In this document: positions 15,790 to 24,072 of the stretch, in pieces
How positions within the stretch are numbered: position 1 is the stretch's first letter
How the letters are laid out: each line of letters starts with the position of its first letter
Assembly: GCA_030837825.1 (NCBI GenBank)
Contig: JAUQYB010000030.1
Location: 1-35,164, forward strand
Direction: 5' to 3'
From: Albidovulum sp.
GTDB lineage: Bacteria; Pseudomonadota; Alphaproteobacteria; Rhodobacterales; Rhodobacteraceae
DNA: 35,164 bases
Notes under the pieces: generated by a model
Databases searched by the model: none
The model's input: only the letters and a program-made list of their open reading frames with translations
What the model was told of the DNA's origin: nothing
Position numbers and translations under genes: made by a program

Positions 15790-16569
15790 ATGAAGATCGC
15801 CACGTTCAACATCAACGGCATCCGGGCGCGGATCGACGCGCTGCCCGAATGGCTCGACGCCGCCGCCCCCGACGTGGTGCTTTTGCAGGAGATCAAGTCG
15901 CAGGACGCGGATTTCCCGCACGCGCTCTTCCGCGACCGCGGCTATTTCGTCGAGACCCACGGCCAGAAGGGGTTCAACGGCGTGGCGATCCTGTCGCGGC
16001 TGCCGCTTGACGATGTGACGCGCGGCCTGCCGGGCGACGAGACCGACGAGCAGGCCCGCTGGATCGAGGCGACGGTGACGGGCAAGTGCACGGTGCGGCT
16101 CTGCGCGCTCTACCTGCCGAACGGCAATCCCGCGCCGGGCCCGAAGTTCGACTACAAGCTCGCCTGGATGGCGCGGATGAAGGCGCGGGCCAGGGCGCTT
16201 CTGGCCGAGGAATGCCCGGTGGTCATGGGCGGCGACTACAACGTCATCCCCCAGGCCGAGGATGCGGCGCGGCCCGAGGCCTGGGTCCGCGATGCCCTCT
16301 TCCTCCCCGAATCCCGCGCCGCCTTCCGGCGGATCGTCCACCTCGGCTACACCGACGCCTTCCGCGCCCGTGACCCGCGACCGGGGCAGTATACCTTCTG
16401 GGACTACCAGGCGGGTTCGTGGCCGCGCAACAATGGCATCCGCATCGACCATCTGCTGCTCAGCCCGCAGGCGGCCGATCGTCTGGTGGATGCCGGGATC
16501 GACCGGGCGGTCAGGGGCGGCGACAAGCCGTCGGACCATGTGCCGGTCTGGATCGACCTCGACGCCTGA
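15790..16569 (+). CDS. xthA: exodeoxyribonuclease III
   Basis: A 259-aa EEP-fold nuclease for base excision repair (AP endonuclease and 3'-5' exonuclease). Family motifs are FNINGIRAR near residue 6, LLQEIKSQ near 31 (metal Glu), YLPNG near 113, GGDYNVIP near 150, and IRIDHLLLS and GDKPSDHVPV at the C-terminus (catalytic Asp-His). GAGG lies five bases before the ATG at 15790; a GTG at 15784 would add only two residues. It ends 3 bp from the stop of the convergent monooxygenase gene. Confidence 0.96.
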   Translation: MKIATFNINGIRARIDALPEWLDAAAPDVVLLQEIKSQDADFPHALFRDRGYFVETHGQKGFNGVAILSRLPLDDVTRGLPGDETDEQARWIEATVTGKCTVRLCALYLPNGNPAPGPKFDYKLAWMARMKARARALLAEECPVVMGGDYNVIPQAEDAARPEAWVRDALFLPESRAAFRRIVHLGYTDAFRARDPRPGQYTFWDYQAGSWPRNNGIRIDHLLLSPQAADRLVDAGIDRAVRGGDKPSDHVPVWIDLDA

Positions 16570-16572
16570 GTG

Positions 16573-17736
16573 TCACCCGGTCACGTCGTGGCTGTAGACC
16601 CAGTCGAACCGGTCGAGCATCCGGCCCGGCGCGAGACGGTTCACCAGCCTCAGCCCGGCATGGGCAATGTCGCGCTTCAGCCCCGACAGGTGGTAGTTGC
16701 GCGCATTGGCGTTTGCCGCCTCGACGATCCGCCGCACCCGCGCCTCGCGCCGCGCCTGATAGGCGGGCAGCGCCGCCTCGGGCGCCGCGCCCGACAGGCA
16801 GTCGGCCAGCACCCAGGCGTCCTCGAGCGCCATGTTGGCGCCCTGGGCGAGGAAGGGCAGCGTCGGATGCGCCGCATCGCCGAGGATCGCCGCGCCCTGG
16901 CCCTGCCAGCGCGCCGCGACCGGATGGCGGAAGAGGCCCCAGAGGTTCGGCCGCTCGATCCGGTCGAGCCAGCCGCGCACCTCGGGCACGAATCGAGCGA
17001 AGGCGACGCGCAGCATCAGGGGATCGTCGGTCAGCGACCAGCTTTCCTCGGCCCAGCGGCCGCGTTCCTCGACCGCGACGATGTTGCGGAGCTGTCCGCC
17101 GCGCAGCGGATAGGTCACGAGGTGGCGCCCCGCGCCCATGTAGACGCGGGCGACCGGGGGCAGGTCCCCCGCCCCGGGGAGCGTGGCGCGCCAGGCGACC
17201 TGACCGGTGAAGACCGGCGTGGCCACGCCGTTCAGCGCCGCCCGCACCTTCGAATGCAGCCCGTCGGCGCCGATCAGGACGTCGCATTCCAGCTCTTCGT
17301 TCGCTGCCGTCCGCAACCGCGGCGGATGATCGCCGAGCGTCACGGTCTCGACCCTCTGCGAGAGCCGGATCGCAACGCCCGCCGCGCGCGCGCCATCGGC
17401 CAGCAGGTCGACGAGATCGGCGCGGTGGACGAAGCGGAACGCCGCCCCCGACCGGCCGCGGGCAAGATCGAGCCGGAGGACACGCCCGCCCGCCTCGCCG
17501 TCGAGAAGCTCGACCGCCTCGGCCGGCTGCGGGCCGGAGGCGAAGGCCGCGCCCAGACCGAGCGCTTCCAGCACGCGCGTGCCGTTGGGCGAGATCTGCA
17601 GGCCGGCGCCGACCTCGCGAATCTCCGGCGCCTGCTCCAGCACCGTCACCTCGGCGCCGCTGAGCGCGAGCGCCCGCGCCGCGGCAAGGCCCCCGACCCC
17701 GGCGCCGAGCACCGTCACCTTCCGTCCGTCAGGCAT
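16573..17736 (-). CDS. FAD-dependent monooxygenase (salicylate hydroxylase-like, group A)
   Basis: A 387-aa flavoprotein hydroxylase. The N-terminal dinucleotide motif GAGVGG (residues 11-16) binds FAD. A DG-type motif, CDVLIGADGLHSKVR, lies near residue 157, and GDAAHPTLPFLAQGANMALEDA near 275-297 contains the second FAD motif (G-D-A-A-H). The pattern matches NahG- and 3-hydroxybenzoate 6-hydroxylase-like enzymes of NAD(P)H-dependent aromatic hydroxylation. The substrate cannot be told from sequence, and no aromatic ring-cleavage genes are nearby. The start at 17736 was chosen over 17751 because GGAGGGGG stands just before it. Confidence 0.85.
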   Translation of the reverse strand: MPDGRKVTVLGAGVGGLAAARALALSGAEVTVLEQAPEIREVGAGLQISPNGTRVLEALGLGAAFASGPQPAEAVELLDGEAGGRVLRLDLARGRSGAAFRFVHRADLVDLLADGARAAGVAIRLSQRVETVTLGDHPPRLRTAANEELECDVLIGADGLHSKVRAALNGVATPVFTGQVAWRATLPGAGDLPPVARVYMGAGRHLVTYPLRGGQLRNIVAVEERGRWAEESWSLTDDPLMLRVAFARFVPEVRGWLDRIERPNLWGLFRHPVAARWQGQGAAILGDAAHPTLPFLAQGANMALEDAWVLADCLSGAAPEAALPAYQARREARVRRIVEAANANARNYHLSGLKRDIAHAGLRLVNRLAPGRMLDRFDWVYSHDVTG

Positions 17737-17808
17737 TGCCCCCTCCATCACAGACGCCGGAGCCTTTCGACCCCGGCGCCCCGATGCATTCCGGTCCGCC
17801 CCGCGGGA

Positions 17809-18282
17809 TCAGTCGTCGCGGTGGACGCGCTCGCGCCGTTCGTGCTTTTCCTGCGCCTCGAGCGTCATCGTCGCGATCGGGCGTGCGTCCAGCCGCTTGA
17901 GCGAGATCGGCTCGCCGGTCACCTCGCAATAGCCGTAGTCGCCGCTCTCGATCCTCCGGAGGGCTGCGTCGATCTTGGCGACGAGCTTGCGCTGGCGGTC
18001 GCGGGTGCGCAGTTCCAGCGCGCGGTCGGTCTCCTCGCTGGCGCGGTCGGCGATGTCGGGAACGTTGCGGGCGCTGTCCTGCAACCCTTCGAGCGTCTCG
18101 GCCGACTGTTCCAGAAGCTCTTCCTTCCAGGCGTTGAGCTTGCGGCGGAAATATTCGAGCTGGCGCTCGTTCATGAACGGTTCATCCTCCGCCGGACGGT
18201 AGTCGTCGGGAAGAAAGATTTCGGGTTTCATCTCCGCTCCCTTCCTGGGTCCGGCGCCGGAAGTGTCAGTCGTTGCGGTCAT
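17809..18282 (-). CDS. dksA: RNA polymerase-binding transcription factor DksA (zinc-cysteine-poor type)
   Basis: A 157-aa DksA/TraR protein that enters the RNA polymerase secondary channel with ppGpp and retunes rRNA and amino acid promoters. The coiled-coil tip motif DxxDxA is intact (D76, D79, A81). The globular end aligns with the E. coli zinc finger, but only one of four cysteines remains (C119); T122, T140 and A143 occupy the other positions. The protein is probably zinc independent, as described for some DksA homologues. Both ATG 18282 (AGGAG, 7-base spacing) and ATG 18231 (140 aa, starting MKPEIFLP) are possible; homologues I recall start at the second. It is divergent from the MoxR gene. 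Confidence 0.93.
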   Translation of the reverse strand: MTATTDTSGAGPRKGAEMKPEIFLPDDYRPAEDEPFMNERQLEYFRRKLNAWKEELLEQSAETLEGLQDSARNVPDIADRASEETDRALELRTRDRQRKLVAKIDAALRRIESGDYGYCEVTGEPISLKRLDARPIATMTLEAQEKHERRERVHRDD

Positions 18283-18344
18283 CCGGGGCTCCTCGCGGCT
18301 CCTGTAAACGAAGCCACGGGGGATGTCACTAGCCCAACCCTCGC

Positions 18345-18373
18345 TTGCGGCATTTTGATGGCGTGGCTATGAC
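18345..18373 (+). promoter_or_regulatory. candidate promoter of the MoxR/VWA module
   Basis: TTGCGG (18345-18350) and TATGAC (18368-18373) have an optimal 17-base spacer in the 127-bp dksA-moxR gap. The predicted transcript starts near 18380, 30 nt before the MoxR ATG. Confidence 0.5.
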
Positions 18374-18409
18374 TATGCCCAACATCTGGCCCGCAGTGAC
18401 GGAAATACG

Positions 18410-19249
18410 ATGAAATTCGCCGGAACCGACCGCTATGTCGCCACCGAGGACCTGACCGTCGCCGTCAATGCCTCGGTGACGCTGGAACGCCCGCTTCTGG
18501 TCAAGGGAGAGCCCGGCACCGGCAAGACGGAACTTGCCCGGCAGGTGGCGCTGGCGCTCGGCCTGCCGATCGTGGAATGGCACATCAAGTCCACGACGAA
18601 GGCGCAGCAGGGTCTTTACGAATACGACGCCGTCAGCCGCCTGCGCGACAGCCAGCTCGGAGACGAGCGCGTGCACGAGGTGAGGAACTACATCCGCAAG
18701 GGCAAGCTCTGGCAGGCGTTCGAGGCGGACACCAAGGTCGTCCTGCTGATCGACGAGATCGACAAGGCCGATATCGAGTTCCCGAACGACCTTTTGCAGG
18801 AGCTCGACCGGATGGAGTTCTTCGTCTACGAGACCGGCGAGACGATCCGGGCGCGCCACCGCCCCGTCGTCGTGATCACCTCGAACAACGAGAAAGAGCT
18901 GCCCGACGCCTTCCTGCGCCGCTGCTTCTTCCACTACATCCGCTTTCCCGAGGCCGAGACGCTGGCCCGCATCGTCGAGGTGCATTTCCCCGGCATCAAG
19001 GATCATCTCCTGACTACGGCGCTGACCCAGTTCTACGAAATCCGCCAGACCCCGGGGCTGAAGAAGAAGCCCTCCACCTCCGAGGTGCTCGACTGGCTGA
19101 AGCTGATCCTCGCCGAGGATCTTTCGTCCGAGGATCTGCGGCACGACCCTGCGAGCCTCTTGCCGAAGCTGCACGGGGCGCTTCTGAAGAACGAGCAGGA
19201 CGTGCAGTTGTTCGAGCGGCTGGCCTTCCTTTCCCGCAGCCGCCGGTGA
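18410..19249 (+). CDS. MoxR-family AAA+ ATPase
   Basis: A 279-aa AAA+ ATPase of the MoxR class. Walker A is GEPGTGKT (residues 33-40), Walker B is VLLIDEIDKA (111-120), and sensor 1 is VVITSNNEKELPDAFLRRC near 155, which includes the arginine-finger region. These proteins act as chaperones with VWA-domain partners to insert metals or activate enzymes (for example CoxD with CoxE in CO dehydrogenase maturation). A VWA/CoxE-like gene lies 1.6 kb downstream in the same unit. The GTG start of the lipoprotein gene overlaps this stop (GTGA). No metalloenzyme target gene is nearby. Confidence 0.93.
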   Translation: MKFAGTDRYVATEDLTVAVNASVTLERPLLVKGEPGTGKTELARQVALALGLPIVEWHIKSTTKAQQGLYEYDAVSRLRDSQLGDERVHEVRNYIRKGKLWQAFEADTKVVLLIDEIDKADIEFPNDLLQELDRMEFFVYETGETIRARHRPVVVITSNNEKELPDAFLRRCFFHYIRFPEAETLARIVEVHFPGIKDHLLTTALTQFYEIRQTPGLKKKPSTSEVLDWLKLILAEDLSSEDLRHDPASLLPKLHGALLKNEQDVQLFERLAFLSRSRR

Positions 19250-20673
19250 GCCGGCCGGCCTCACCATCCGCGGCGACCGCCCGCGGCCGGGCGCCGACCC
19301 TGCGGACGATCCTCCGCGGGATGATGGCGCTGCCGCTTCTCGCGGCCTTCGCGGGCTGCACCGGCCCCGGCGCACCCGCCGCCGGGCCGGCCGCAGAGCT
19401 TGCTTTGCCGCCGATGCAGGAGTTCCCGCCGACCCCGGCCACGCCGCCCCGGCGGCCGAATGCCGAGATGGTGCAGGACTTCATGGACCTCTCCTTCAGC
19501 CTCGAGACCGGCCGCGCGGTGCCCGTGTTCACCCGTTTCGAAGGCACGATCCGGGTCCGCATGACCGGCGAGGCACCGGCCACGGCCCGGCGCGACCTCG
19601 GCCGCCTCATCGCCCGGCTCCGCTCCGAGGCGCAGGTGCCGGTCGCGGCTGCCGGGGCGGGCGAACCTGCCGAGATCACCGTGGAGTTCCTGCCCCGGCG
19701 GGTGATGCAGCGGCTGGTGCCGCGCGCGGCCTGTTTCGTCGCCCCCCGCGTCTCGTCCTGGGACGCCTATCGCCGCGCCAGCCGCGCCGAGCTCGACTGG
19801 ACCACGCTGAACCAGCGCGACCAGGCGGCGATCTTTGTGCCGAACGACACCGCCCCGCAGGAAATCCGCGACTGCCTGCACGAGGAGATGGCGCAGGCGC
19901 TGGGGCCGCTGAACGACCTCTACCGCCTGCCCGACTCGGTCTTCAACGACGACAACATCCACACCGTGCTGACCGGCTTCGACATGCTGATGCTGCGCGC
20001 GACCTATGCGCCCGAGCTGCATTCCGGCATGACGGCGGGCGCGGTCGGACAGCGCCTGCCGGCGATACTCGCCCGGCTGAACCCGCGCGGTGAACGCGGG
20101 GCCGCGCCGCACCCCGACCCGACGCCACGCGCCTATGTCCAGGCGATCGAGACCGCGCTCGGCCCCGGCACCTCCGCCTCCGGCCGGCGCGCGGCGGCGC
20201 AAGACGCGGTGCAGATCGCCGAAAGCCGCGGCTGGAACGATGCGCGCGCGGGCTTCGCCTGGCTCGCACTCGGCCGGCTTTCGCTCGGCCACGACCGCGA
20301 GACAGCCCGACTCGCCTTCGCCCGCGCCGCCCAGATCTACGAAGCCCGGCCCGAGCTTGCGCTGCAATCCGCCCATGCCGACATGCAGCTCGCCGCCTTC
20401 GCGCTCGCCGCCGGCGAGGCGGATGCGGCGCTGGCGCTCACCTCGCGCGCGCTGCCGCTGGCGGCCGGAGCCGAGAACGCGGCGCTCCTGGCGAGTCTGC
20501 TGATGGTGCGCGCCGAGGCGCTCGACCTCACCGGGCGGCCGTCCGAGGCACGGGCGGTGCGCCTCGACAGTCTCGGTTGGGCGCGCTCTGGCTTCGGGTC
20601 CGATGCCGAGGTGCGGGCGCGGCTTCTCAACATCGCCGCGCTGTCGCCCGTGAACAGAGCGAGGCCGCAGTGA
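19246..20673 (+). CDS. DUF2927-domain lipoprotein with helical-repeat C-terminus
   Basis: A 475-aa exported protein. The GTG start overlaps the MoxR stop and gives an n-region rich in Arg, then MMALPLLAAFAGC with a probable lipobox cysteine near residue 38. Residues about 75-270 match the DUF2927 pattern: TRFEGTIRVRMTGEAP, a YRRASRAELDWT block, AIFVPNDTAPQEIRDCLHEEMAQALGPLNDLYRLPDSVFNDDN (conserved acidic/His E-E-x-x-Q segment resembling a degenerate metalloprotease helix, my inference). The C-terminal third (about 300-470) is Ala-rich helical hairpins of TPR character. An ATG at 19321 is a possible shorter start without SD. The function of DUF2927 is unknown. Confidence 0.85.
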   Translation: MSRPASPSAATARGRAPTLRTILRGMMALPLLAAFAGCTGPGAPAAGPAAELALPPMQEFPPTPATPPRRPNAEMVQDFMDLSFSLETGRAVPVFTRFEGTIRVRMTGEAPATARRDLGRLIARLRSEAQVPVAAAGAGEPAEITVEFLPRRVMQRLVPRAACFVAPRVSSWDAYRRASRAELDWTTLNQRDQAAIFVPNDTAPQEIRDCLHEEMAQALGPLNDLYRLPDSVFNDDNIHTVLTGFDMLMLRATYAPELHSGMTAGAVGQRLPAILARLNPRGERGAAPHPDPTPRAYVQAIETALGPGTSASGRRAAAQDAVQIAESRGWNDARAGFAWLALGRLSLGHDRETARLAFARAAQIYEARPELALQSAHADMQLAAFALAAGEADAALALTSRALPLAAGAENAALLASLLMVRAEALDLTGRPSEARAVRLDSLGWARSGFGSDAEVRARLLNIAALSPVNRARPQ

Positions 20674-20834
20674 TCTTCTTTCCCGCCATCCTTCTCGGCG
20701 CCGCCGTCGGCTGGTGGCGCGCCGCCCGACGCGGCGGCAACCGCGCCGACAAGGTCCAGTATGCGCTTGTTCACGCGATTTCCTTCGCGATTCTGGCGCT
20801 TTTTGCGACGATCTTCTACCATCGCATGAGCTAG
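20670..20834 (+). CDS. small (54-aa) inner-membrane protein
   Basis: A 54-aa protein starting at GTG 20670, which overlaps the stop of the DUF2927 gene (GTGA). It has two hydrophobic segments: residues 2-16 (IFFPAILLGAAVGWW), then a basic loop (RAARRGGNRADK), then residues about 33-49 (VHAISFAILALFATIFY). By the positive-inside rule the Arg/Lys loop is cytoplasmic. The VWA gene starts seven bases after its stop. Two coupled junctions in a row make this a real gene, but I know no function. Confidence 0.75.
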   Translation: MIFFPAILLGAAVGWWRAARRGGNRADKVQYALVHAISFAILALFATIFYHRMS

Positions 20835-20841
20835 GGCCGCG

Positions 20842-22023
20842 ATGTTCCTGCCCTTCTTCGAAACCCTGCGAAGAACCGGCGTCCCGGTCACGGTGCGGGA
20901 ATACCTGGGCTTTCTCGAAGGCATGGCGGCAGGGCTCGTCACCTACGACGTGGACGGATTCTACTATTTCGCCCGCACCGCGATGGTGAAGGACGAACGC
21001 CACCTCGACCGCTTCGACCGCGCCTTCGCCGAAGCGTTCGGCGGGCTGGAGGCGATCACTTCCGATCAGGTTCTGGCGGCGATTGACCTGCCGCGCGACT
21101 GGCTGGAAAGGCTGCTCGAACGCACGCTGACCGAGGAGGAGAAGGCCGAGGTCGAGGCGCTCGGCGGCTTCGACACGCTGATGGCGACGCTGAAGAAACG
21201 GCTTGAGGAGCAGAAGGGCCGCCACCAGGGCGGGTCGAAATGGATCGGCACCGCCGGCACCTCGCCTTTCGGCGCATACGGCTACAACCCCGAGGGCGTG
21301 CGGATCGGCCAGAACGAAAGCCGCCACCGCCGCGCGGTCAAGGTCTGGGACCGGCGCGAGTTCCAGAACCTCGACGACCGGGTGGAACTCGGCACCCGCA
21401 ACATCAAGGTGGCGCTCCGCCGCCTGCGCCGCTGGGCCCGCGAGGGCGCGGCGGAGGAGCTGGACCTGCCCGGCACGATCCGCGCCACCGCCGAGCACGG
21501 CTGGCTCGACGTGCAGACGAGGCCGGAGCGGCACAATGCGGTCAAGGTGCTGCTGTTTCTCGATGTCGGCGGCTCGATGGACCCGCATGTGAAGGTGGTG
21601 GAGGAGCTGTTTTCCGCTGCGCGGGCGGAGCTCAAGCATCTGGAATACTACTATTTCCACAACTGCCTCTACGAGGGTCTCTGGCGCGACAACCGCCGCC
21701 GCTGGGACCGGCAGGTCCCGACCTGGGAGGTGCTGCGCACCTATGGCGGCGACTACCGGGCGATCTTCGTCGGCGACGCGGCGATGTCGCCTTACGAGAT
21801 CACCCACCCCGGCGGCGCCAACGAGCACTGGAACCCCGAATCCGGCCAGGTCTGGCTGGAACGCGCCTGCCTGCAATGGCCCCGGCACCTCTGGATCAAC
21901 CCGCTGCCGGAGGCGCACTGGCCGCACGCGCAGTCGACCCGGCTCATCCGTGACATTTTCGAGGGCGCGATGGTGCCGATGACGCTCGAGGGCATCGCAA
22001 GGGGCGTGAAGGGGCTGAGGTGA
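20842..22023 (+). CDS. VWA-domain (CoxE-like) protein
   Basis: A 393-aa cytosolic protein. The N-terminal half is helical with a charged segment (TLTEEEKAEVEALGG near residue 96). The central part has FGAYGYNPEGVRIG near 143 and RREFQNLDD near 171. The von Willebrand A domain begins at KVLLFLDVGGSMD (236-247). Its MIDAS is D241-x-G-x-S245, where the first serine of the classical DxSxS is glycine. Later DAAMSPYEI supplies another MIDAS-type Asp. It is the expected partner of the MoxR ATPase in the same unit. The best-known relatives mature Mo-Cu CO dehydrogenase, but no cox genes are seen here. Confidence 0.88.
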   Translation: MFLPFFETLRRTGVPVTVREYLGFLEGMAAGLVTYDVDGFYYFARTAMVKDERHLDRFDRAFAEAFGGLEAITSDQVLAAIDLPRDWLERLLERTLTEEEKAEVEALGGFDTLMATLKKRLEEQKGRHQGGSKWIGTAGTSPFGAYGYNPEGVRIGQNESRHRRAVKVWDRREFQNLDDRVELGTRNIKVALRRLRRWAREGAAEELDLPGTIRATAEHGWLDVQTRPERHNAVKVLLFLDVGGSMDPHVKVVEELFSAARAELKHLEYYYFHNCLYEGLWRDNRRRWDRQVPTWEVLRTYGGDYRAIFVGDAAMSPYEITHPGGANEHWNPESGQVWLERACLQWPRHLWINPLPEAHWPHAQSTRLIRDIFEGAMVPMTLEGIARGVKGLR

Positions 22024-22125
22024 CGCGCCGGGCGGCCAGCCCGGGCGCCGCAATTCCGGGCATCCGGGGCATGGACTTCGCCACGTCCCGGGCATAGCGT
22101 GCCGCCAACCCGGAAGAGACGCGCC

Positions 22126-23334
22126 ATGACCACGATCGACCCGCCGCAGGCGCCCCCCGCGCAACAGACCGCCTTCGCCGTCCTGCTGGCGATCGGCCTT
22201 TGCCACATGCTCAACGACATCATGCAATCGCTGCTGTCGGCGATCTATCCGATGCTGAAGGACGACTTCGCGCTGGATTACGGCCAGATCGGGCTGCTGA
22301 CGCTGTGCTTCCAGGTGACGGCCTCGCTCCTGCAGCCGGTCGTCGGAATCTTCACCGACCGCAGACCCTTGCCGAAATCGCTACCCATCGGCATGGGGTC
22401 GACCTTCTGCGGGCTCATCCTTCTTGCCTTCGCGCCCAGCTACCCGCTGCTTCTTGCCGGGGCGGCGCTGATCGGGGTGGGATCGGCCGTATTCCACCCC
22501 GAGGCGAGCCGGGTCGCGCGCATGGCCTCGGGCGGGCGGTTCGGCCTGGCGCAGTCGCTCTTCCAGGTCGGCGGCAACTTCGGCTCGGCGATCGGGCCCC
22601 TGCTCGCCGCCTTCGTCGTCGTGCCGTTCGGCCGGCCCTCGGTTGCGGCCTTCTGCCTGATCGCGGCACTCGGCATCCTGATCCTCAACCAGATTAGCCG
22701 CTGGTATACCGGGGCGCTCACCGTGGCGCGCGGGCGCAAGGCGGCGGACCGGACGCTGCCACTGCCACGCGGGCGGATCGTCACCGCGCTCGTGGTGCTG
22801 GCGTTCCTGACGTTCTCGAAGAACATCTACACCGCCTCGATCTCCAGCTACTACACCTTCTACCTGATCGAGACCTTCGACCTGACCACCCAGCAGTCGC
22901 AGATGATGCTGTTCCTGTTCCTCGCCGCGATGGCGGCCGGCACCATCCTCGGCGGGCCGGTCGGCGACCGCATCGGGCCGCTGGCGGTGATCTGGTTCTC
23001 GATCCTCGGCGTCCTGCCCTTCACCCTGGCGCTGCCCTATGCCGACCTGCTCTGGACCGGCGTGCTTTCGGTCATCATCGGCCTGATCCTCGCCTCGGCC
23101 TTTCCGGCGATCGTGGTCTTCGCGCAGGAGCTGCTGCCGGGACGGGTGGGGATGGTCGCCGGCATCTTCTTCGGCTTCGCCTTCGGCATGGGCGGGATTT
23201 CCGCCGCGGTGCTCGGGGTGATGGCCGACCACTACGGCATCGACCTCGTCTACCGGCTCTGCGCCTGGCTGCCGGCGATGGGGCTCCTGACCATCTTCCT
23301 GCCCTCGCGCAAACGCCTGAGGGGCTTCGGCTGA
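22126..23334 (+). CDS. MFS transporter, fosmidomycin-resistance (Fsr) type
   Basis: A 402-aa major facilitator with about 12 predicted membrane helices. The N-terminal IGLCHMLNDIMQSLLSAIYPML, the motif-A-like GIFTDRRPLPKS near residue 75, GVGSAVFHPEASRVARMASGGRFGLAQSLFQVGGNFGSAIGP near 115-160 (the Fsr hallmark with H-P-E-A) and GGPVGDRIGP in the second half place it with Fsr. The E. coli protein exports fosmidomycin; the native substrate is unknown. The ATG at 22126 is used, with GGAAGAG upstream. The 102-bp gap before it separates it from the VWA gene. Confidence 0.88.
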   Translation: MTTIDPPQAPPAQQTAFAVLLAIGLCHMLNDIMQSLLSAIYPMLKDDFALDYGQIGLLTLCFQVTASLLQPVVGIFTDRRPLPKSLPIGMGSTFCGLILLAFAPSYPLLLAGAALIGVGSAVFHPEASRVARMASGGRFGLAQSLFQVGGNFGSAIGPLLAAFVVVPFGRPSVAAFCLIAALGILILNQISRWYTGALTVARGRKAADRTLPLPRGRIVTALVVLAFLTFSKNIYTASISSYYTFYLIETFDLTTQQSQMMLFLFLAAMAAGTILGGPVGDRIGPLAVIWFSILGVLPFTLALPYADLLWTGVLSVIIGLILASAFPAIVVFAQELLPGRVGMVAGIFFGFAFGMGGISAAVLGVMADHYGIDLVYRLCAWLPAMGLLTIFLPSRKRLRGFG

Positions 23335-23376
23335 GCCCGGCTTTTCCGCACCCCAGGCCGATCCCATATTGGCGCC

Positions 23377-24066
23377 ATGCTGAAATTCGCCCCGATCCTC
23401 CTCGCGCTTCTCTACGCCGTCGTCCTCTGGCGCTTCTCGGCCTGGCGGACGGCGAGGGAGCTTGACGCCAACTCGACCGAGCTTGCCGATCCCCGGCTGG
23501 CGGAGGTGACCGGGCGGCTCGCCCGCGCGCTCGGCGTCACGCGCATCCCGGTCAGGATCTACGAGGTGGCGCCGGTCAACGGGCTTGCCGCACCGGACGG
23601 GCGCATCTTCCTGACCCGCGGCTTCCACGACCGGTTCCGCGAGGGGCAGGTGACGGCCGAGGAGCTGGCGAGCGTGATCGCCCACGAGCTTGGCCATGTC
23701 GCGCTCGGCCATTCGCGGCGGCGGATGATCGACTTCACCGGGCAGAACGCGATCCGGGTGATGCTCGCCACGATCCTCGGCCGGCTCCTGCCGGGGATCG
23801 GCGTCTGGATCGCCAACCTCCTGACCTCGCTCGTCGCCGCGCGCCTCAGCCGGCGCGACGAATACGAGGCCGACGAATGGGCCTCCGCCCTCCTCGTCAA
23901 GGCCGGGATCGGCACCGGGCCGCAGAAGTCGCTCTTCGCCAAGCTCGGCCGGTTGACCGGCCAGGGCGGCCGCGGCGCGCCGGCCTGGCTGATGAGCCAC
24001 CCGGCCACCGCCGAGCGCATCGCCGCGATCGAGGCCAACGAGGCGAAATGGGGCCTTGGCCGCTGA
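23377..24066 (+). CDS. M48-family zinc metalloprotease (membrane anchored)
   Basis: A 229-aa protein with one N-terminal membrane segment (residues 5-21). The zinc motif is HELGH (103-107) and the third ligand is Glu in RRDEYEADEWA near 165. A second hydrophobic stretch (VMLATILGRLLPGIGVWIANLLTSLVAA) follows the active site, as in HtpX-like enzymes. It is shorter than HtpX (about 290 aa). The C-terminal LMSHPATAERIAAIEA is the usual M48 ending. It probably serves membrane protein quality control. It is convergent with the PIN gene, with 6 bp between stops. Confidence 0.9.
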   Translation: MLKFAPILLALLYAVVLWRFSAWRTARELDANSTELADPRLAEVTGRLARALGVTRIPVRIYEVAPVNGLAAPDGRIFLTRGFHDRFREGQVTAEELASVIAHELGHVALGHSRRRMIDFTGQNAIRVMLATILGRLLPGIGVWIANLLTSLVAARLSRRDEYEADEWASALLVKAGIGTGPQKSLFAKLGRLTGQGGRGAPAWLMSHPATAERIAAIEANEAKWGLGR

Positions 24067-24072
24067 CCGCCC

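Noticed and set aside
18410..22023. Part of a carbon monoxide dehydrogenase (cox) operon
   Set aside because: Only the MoxR and VWA genes resemble CoxD and CoxE. No coxMSL, coxF or coxG-like gene is present, and the pair is interleaved with unrelated genes.
19261..22227. A 988-codon open frame on the minus strand
   Set aside because: It lies opposite the DUF2927, mini-protein and VWA genes, all of which carry family motifs. GC-rich codon bias keeps the antisense frame open; its translation is rich in Arg, Gly and His with no motif.
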